This document shows positions 22,178-25,917 of a DNA stretch of 25,917 nucleotides, piece by piece. The stretch's first letter is position 1. Each line of letters starts with the position of its first letter. Below the pieces are notes generated by a model, which was not told the DNA's origin, did not search any database, and was given only the letters and a program-made list of their open reading frames with translations. This DNA is from a virus. The stretch spans positions 1 to 25,917 of IMG/VR virus record IMGVR_UViG_3300029258_003153, one strand, 5' to 3'. The translations under genes and the position numbers were made by a program.

Positions 22178-22953
22178 ACTAATGCTTTAGCAACTGCTTT
22201 TCGTATGTTTTCCATGGTTGTCCAATGTTCCCACCCTCTAGTTTTCATTTGTGGCCGCTTAATTTCCATGCCTAATCGTGTCGCAATGTACCACATATAC
22301 CCATCTTGAGAAGGAACAGGCAAGAAGCCTTCCCCACATGATTCTTCCGCAAATCTAGAGCAATCTTTAGTAAAATTTGTATTAAAAAGTCCACACCAAC
22401 TAATTATGCGCTTATGAGACAATTTGTCAGCGTCTGGATCTATTGGTAAGCGCAATGGCTCAGAATTGAATTTTAAGTGTGCACACCCTTCCGCCCACCT
22501 ATCCAATAATTGCATCTGGTTCTTGGGTCGAGTAAATCCCCATGGCTGAGCAATTATTGCCGGCGTGCCATTAAACCAATCTTCAGAAATCCAATCATCT
22601 TGTCCATTAGCAACCGTATCCACATCTAACTTGAGCCAATAATCAGTCTTGACATGCATGGCTGGAACATGTACAAATCCCGCCAACATTTTATACCTTT
22701 GTGGATTACCAAACTTTTCTTCTGTTAATCTAGGATAAGGTTTATCCCCTGGTGGCCAAGGTATGCAAGTTAAATTCGGATGGTCAATGGCCTCAAATAT
22801 CTCATAAGAATGGAGACTAAATCTATCAAAGAATATCAACATCGGATGCTTTAGTAACGTCGACTTATGGCGTTTCCAAGTAGGCCATACCAACTTTAGT
22901 TGCTCAAGATGCTTTCTGTCAACAGCACAAACTAATGTATAACTAGGAATCAT
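22174..22953 (-). CDS. Putative GT-A glycosyltransferase (DVD motif)
   Basis: A 259-aa protein. The N-terminal MIPSYTLVCAVDRKHLEQ and the DxD-like LKLDVDTV (107-114) suggest a GT-A fold; GFTRPKNQMQLLDRW is also seen. I do not recognise a specific family. It is ATGA-coupled to the cupin before it and to the sulfotransferase after it. Role as a transferase is probable; donor and acceptor unknown. Confidence 0.6.
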   Translation of the reverse strand: MIPSYTLVCAVDRKHLEQLKLVWPTWKRHKSTLLKHPMLIFFDRFSLHSYEIFEAIDHPNLTCIPWPPGDKPYPRLTEEKFGNPQRYKMLAGFVHVPAMHVKTDYWLKLDVDTVANGQDDWISEDWFNGTPAIIAQPWGFTRPKNQMQLLDRWAEGCAHLKFNSEPLRLPIDPDADKLSHKRIISWCGLFNTNFTKDCSRFAEESCGEGFLPVPSQDGYMWYIATRLGMEIKRPQMKTRGWEHWTTMENIRKAVAKALV

Positions 22954-23321
22954 TCTGGGGCTCCTATAAAATTTTCACCACCCACTGACCCATGGCGGTC
23001 TATGTCATTAGGATCTAATTCTACCCAATATACTTCCAATGCACATCCATCAGTTAAGGCTTCGAATCTATGCTCAATACCTGGTGGGATATCACATATA
23101 TCCCCTTCCTCTAAAATAGTCTTATCAACTGTTTTATTCACACACTGAGAAATGCGCAATACACCATTCAACACTACAAAACGATTGAATTTAGAATTAT
23201 GAGTATGTTGACTGCAATACCCACCCTTATTGAAATGAATTAAATGACATTCAACATTATTACCATGAAATATGGGACGGGTAGTTCCCCATATCTTTCC
23301 TTGCGTTGCTCCGAAAAGCAT
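22950..23321 (-). CDS. Cupin-fold protein
   Basis: A 123-aa single-domain cupin. Motif 1 is GGYCSQHTHNSKFNRF (33-48; His39, His41), motif 2 is GDICDIPPGIEHRF (73-86; His84). With three histidines it probably binds a metal. In glycan clusters such cupins act as sugar epimerases/isomerases or as small-molecule binders; the exact activity is not readable. It overlaps the following GT gene by ATGA. Confidence 0.75.
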   Translation of the reverse strand: MLFGATQGKIWGTTRPIFHGNNVECHLIHFNKGGYCSQHTHNSKFNRFVVLNGVLRISQCVNKTVDKTILEEGDICDIPPGIEHRFEALTDGCALEVYWVELDPNDIDRHGSVGGENFIGAPE

Positions 23322-23332
23322 TGTCCTTCTCC

Positions 23333-24340
23333 CTATTTTTCGTACCAGCCAGCAAGATCAGGTTTCTCATCTATTCCCATTTTTGCTTCTTTCAAAGCAT
23401 CCTCGAATGGAACATAAGGGAACGCACGTAAACCACTGCTCTGATAACAATTGTAAATCGTTAAGTTAAATTTCTTGAATGTTCCATTTTCCATCATCTC
23501 ACATAACCAACCATTCACATTAGCAAACTGTCGATTATTATTAGCGGAAGCACCTTCATTGCGTGCTTGCTCGAAAGAATACCCTAATTTCGGGGTCATG
23601 TAAAAATCCACCCCCACTAAGTAAATTTGACGAATGCCTAGATGATAAAGTAGTCTAATTCCTAATAGAAATGTGCAAACTGTCTTAGGCTGCTTATGTC
23701 TATCAGCTCCCATCTTGTGGTTGCCCCAACAAGCACCATCTTCCAAAAAGAAGAACTCATTAGGTATTAGTTCACTTATGCGCTTAAATCCCCATACATT
23801 AGGCATTTGATGAGTTCGTCTTTCCAATTGTTCAAATGTCCCATCTTTTTTCTTGCGCCTAAGAATGCCTCGGTTACCTGTTAATTTCGGGGTAGGAATA
23901 AATTTCATAATACCTGGATCTAACCAGATATTATGGTGAAACTTCAAGGGGGGATCGGAGCAGACAAAAGAATTAGGACGAAAACGTGGATGAGCTCCCA
24001 CATTATTAATAGTCATTGTCCAGATGCCCCGGTCGTTGAGTCGTTCTAATGGCAAGTCGTTTGCTGATGGTCCACCACCGATTAGAAATGCACTTTTGCC
24101 TTCCAACAAATTGCGCAAAGATTCAGTAACTTGCTTTTCTTTATCTGTGATATAAAGGTTATCTGACCATTTCTTAGAAAATTTATCATCTTCTAGAAGC
24201 AATTTGTGCTTGCACCACTTACAGGCATTTCCAGGCCCCATTCGCCTTGCTTTGGTCTTTGTGCATTCTTGGAAAATCCTACACTTGTATTTACCATTGC
24301 CTAATCCATCACCTAAGTAAACACATTCATTTCTATCCAT
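23333..24340 (-). CDS. DUF115/Maf-like or GT42-like glycosyltransferase candidate with Cys-rich N-terminus
   Basis: A 335-aa protein. Residues 6-43 hold five cysteines (6, 20, 26, 40, 43), a likely zinc-binding head. The core has AFLIGGGPSANDLPLERL (84-101), INNVG (111-115), CSDPP and LGIRQIYLVGVDFY (234-247). This pattern occurs in DUF115/MptE-like proteins, including Maf transferases that put CMP-activated nonulosonic acids on flagellin Ser/Thr, and in CstII-type (GT42) sialyltransferases (GNGPS near the N-terminus). Placement near a KdsB homologue and a Ser-rich protein fits transfer of a CMP-sugar. Family match is moderate; donor and acceptor are inferred. Confidence 0.55.
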   Translation of the reverse strand: MDRNECVYLGDGLGNGKYKCRIFQECTKTKARRMGPGNACKWCKHKLLLEDDKFSKKWSDNLYITDKEKQVTESLRNLLEGKSAFLIGGGPSANDLPLERLNDRGIWTMTINNVGAHPRFRPNSFVCSDPPLKFHHNIWLDPGIMKFIPTPKLTGNRGILRRKKKDGTFEQLERRTHQMPNVWGFKRISELIPNEFFFLEDGACWGNHKMGADRHKQPKTVCTFLLGIRLLYHLGIRQIYLVGVDFYMTPKLGYSFEQARNEGASANNNRQFANVNGWLCEMMENGTFKKFNLTIYNCYQSSGLRAFPYVPFEDALKEAKMGIDEKPDLAGWYEK

Positions 24341-24353
24341 CCCTGTCGTTCTC

Positions 24354-24845
24354 CTATTGTTTTCCCCATAGCAGGCGGGGACAATACGAAGTCGCCAACC
24401 GTGCTTTATGCATAATTTTTGCTTTTGACTTAGACGTTATATAACATCGGCATACGGGACATTGTATAGTCTCCACCTTATAATCCCCAGTGCAATCACG
24501 ACAAATTTTTTCGATTTTTTCGATTTCTTCATCTGTTCTTAATGGAAAGCCAGCCTTAGCCCATCTGAAAATTTCTCCTATGCAATCGAATACCATTTTT
24601 GGGGTCCATTCCAAAATGCGCATGGAAATCCCCATTAAATCATAATCTAATTTCAAAGGTTCTGCATGAGGAAGATTATTTTTATCCTCATGTTCCAATT
24701 GCATGTTATTCAATAAGTTTTCTATTCGCTTATTGTAATCATTGCACTTACGAATTATTTTGAATGGTGCTACAAATTCTTTGCATGGATCACATATTGG
24801 ACAATACCACTTATCTTTTTCAAATTCTTCCATTTTGCAAAGCAA
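24354..24845 (-). CDS. Cys-rich (zinc-binding) protein, TTG start
   Basis: A 163-aa protein with two Cys clusters: Cys15, 18, 21, 34 (CPICDPC) and Cys115, 118, 129, 132, 134, 155 (ICRDC, QCPVCRC, SYCP). The C-terminal part resembles small Cys-rich phage proteins with a CP..W end. The TTG at 24843-24845 is preferred because GGGAGG, in the end of the upstream gene, is 7 nt before it; the first ATG four codons later would be too far (19 nt). It may be a zinc scaffold working with the next gene, whose N-terminus is Cys-rich too. No enzyme motif seen. Confidence 0.65.
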   Translation of the reverse strand: MLCKMEEFEKDKWYCPICDPCKEFVAPFKIIRKCNDYNKRIENLLNNMQLEHEDKNNLPHAEPLKLDYDLMGISMRILEWTPKMVFDCIGEIFRWAKAGFPLRTDEEIEKIEKICRDCTGDYKVETIQCPVCRCYITSKSKAKIMHKARLATSYCPRLLWGKQ

Positions 24846-24848
24846 TTT

Positions 24849-25917
24849 TTATCCTCCCGATGATTCTGATTCATATGATGAATATTCACTATCCGCTGGA
24901 GAAGTTGTAATAGTGCATGCCAATGTCGATATAAGTTCTCCATTAACAGTAGAATATGAAAATCCCCTTGGCTGACCATTTGGATAAAGGGGGAATATAG
25001 ATTGTGCGTATCCCAATTCTTCACCATCTAATAAATAATCTCGCCACCGCCATTTATAATAGTAAGAACCCAATGGTTCTTGAGAATCATCCTCACTTAA
25101 ATTAACAATCCATTCCCATGTCGCCGGGGATTCATATCCAAGTATCCATGTACTAGGATGATAATGGGGTTGCAAAGCATAACCTTCTGACTTCCATACA
25201 TATGGGTTCTCTGGATCTGGATCAGGTCCAAATTGACTTTCTTCACTGGAAGTTTCCGGGTTATCTCCTTGAAATGAATATAAAAACCATTCAAATTTCA
25301 AATAATATTCAGTAGGTTGATTACCACATCTATTTCCGAATATGCAATAAGGCGCACCACAATCTTCATCGATTATCGTAGGTGGTTCATTATGCGCCGG
25401 TGTAATTTTCCATGTTTCATAAATCCCTTCGTAATCTATATCATTAGGCAATGAATGATAAGTCGGATCTGCGGCATAATTCGGCCAACCCCCAGTCCAA
25501 GTATAATATCTTTCTGCTTTTCTATCTTGTGTGTAATCTTGGGTGATATTAATCTCCCAATCTCGACCATCGATTAATTCCGATAGTAATTCACTAGAAG
25601 AGGATATCGATGATGAGGAAGATATCGATGAAGACGATGAAGATGATGTTGATGATAATGAACTGGAAGATTGTGAAGATAATGATGTAGAAGATTGTGA
25701 AGATAATGATGTAGAAGATTGTGAAGATTCAGAAGAATAAGCACTACTGGAACTAATGGAAATACTACTTCTACTACTCATAGAAGTCGATGAAGATGAT
25801 AATGAACTAATACTACTTTGACTAGAAGAACTGGAAGAACTGGAAGAATTGGAAGAACTGGAAGAACTACTAGTAGATATAGATGATAAAGAAGATGAAG
25901 AAATAGACTGAGAACTA
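24849..25917 (-). CDS. Ser-rich protein, 3' part (N-terminus beyond window)
   Basis: The frame stays open to the right edge, so only the C-terminal 355 residues are seen. An internal ATG at 25781 is not a convincing start because the Ser-rich reading continues upstream of it. About the first 110 residues are almost only Ser with Thr, Gln, Ile and Leu; the rest (about 245 aa) is a folded-looking, Trp/Tyr-rich domain (e.g. YYTWTGGWPNYAADP, TWEWIVNLSEDDSQ) ending YESESSGG. The Ser tract suggests a flexible, possibly O-glycosylated stalk, and the domain suggests a fibre or adhesin tip. It precedes a long glycosyltransferase/sulfotransferase cluster, so it is the natural candidate for decoration. 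Not matched to a named family. Confidence 0.65.
   Translation of the reverse strand, partial: SSQSISSSSLSSISTSSSSSSSNSSSSSSSSSQSSISSLSSSSTSMSSRSSISISSSSAYSSESSQSSTSLSSQSSTSLSSQSSSSLSSTSSSSSSSISSSSSISSSSELLSELIDGRDWEINITQDYTQDRKAERYYTWTGGWPNYAADPTYHSLPNDIDYEGIYETWKITPAHNEPPTIIDEDCGAPYCIFGNRCGNQPTEYYLKFEWFLYSFQGDNPETSSEESQFGPDPDPENPYVWKSEGYALQPHYHPSTWILGYESPATWEWIVNLSEDDSQEPLGSYYYKWRWRDYLLDGEELGYAQSIFPLYPNGQPRGFSYSTVNGELISTLACTITTSPADSEYSSYESESSGG
25666..25729. repeat. 24-bp in-frame tandem repeat in the Ser-rich gene
   Basis: Two full units (25666-25689 and 25690-25713) and a partial third, coding SSQSSTSL on the minus strand. Unlike the iterons, the period keeps the frame, so it expands the peptide and probably arises by slippage. 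Confidence 0.75.

Noticed and set aside
25543-25740. Plus-strand acidic protein opposite the Ser-rich gene
   Set aside because: The Asp/Glu repeat is simply the antisense of Ser codons; the minus frame is longer and open to the edge.
24849-25781. Complete Ser-rich protein starting at the ATG at 25781
   Set aside because: The frame stays open and equally Ser-rich to the window edge, so this ATG is probably internal.

Overview
The window reads as a stretch of a tailed-phage (or prophage-like) genome, probably infecting a Gram-negative bacterium. Every convincing gene lies on the minus strand, so transcription runs from high to low coordinates. Genes are tightly packed, with many 4-bp ATGA overlaps, and many have no close relative that I recognise. 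The phage reading rests on an initiator/loader/DnaB/primase set, a sigma-like factor, a DUF932 protein, arrays of small early-type proteins and a Ser-rich tail-fibre-like protein. The Gram-negative reading rests on a KdsB-like CMP-ulosonate synthetase, a lipobox protein and sigma70-type promoters. No tRNA, rRNA, CRISPR array, insertion sequence, integrase or DNA polymerase was seen. No gene-free gap exceeds about 260 bp.

In transcription order: (a) 25917-16033 is one compact run. It starts with the 3' part of a Ser-rich protein, followed by a Cys-rich protein, a DUF115/Maf-like glycosyltransferase candidate, a cupin, three GT-A glycosyltransferases, two sulfotransferase-like proteins, an FkbM methyltransferase, three other class I methyltransferases and a KdsB homologue, and ends with a small XRE regulator. 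I interpret it as a surface- or virion-decoration locus. (b) 15993-10936 holds small early or accessory genes under near-identical promoter/leader cassettes: a Zn-plus-OB-like protein, HEXXH and DnaJ-zinc-finger proteins, several unknowns, and a DUF932 protein closed by a clear terminator. (c) 10869-6734 has a sigma-like factor, a 58-aa protein, an SNF2 helicase, a TOPRIM primase, a tiny lipoprotein, a 66-aa protein and a DDD glycosyltransferase. (d) 6746-6104 has two small genes and a terminator. (e) 6117-3246 is the replication-initiation operon: a structured leader, an initiator gene carrying 23-bp iterons, a helicase-loader candidate and a DnaB-like helicase. (f) 3229-1 is a 7-deazaguanine operon: an acidic/basic regulator-like protein, a methyltransferase fused to a CSxxK domain, then QueD, QueE and the start of QueC.

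Four points merit most attention. One is the coupling of an unusual methyltransferase fusion to preQ0 synthesis, which suggests DNA hypermodification. Another is the Ser-rich protein with Maf-like, KdsB and sulfotransferase genes, which suggests a phage-encoded glycan or sulfate decoration system. The third is a lambda-O-like origin inside the initiator gene. The fourth is an excess of the palindrome CCATGG (about 35 copies by hand count) together with a family of repeated promoter/operator/leader cassettes.
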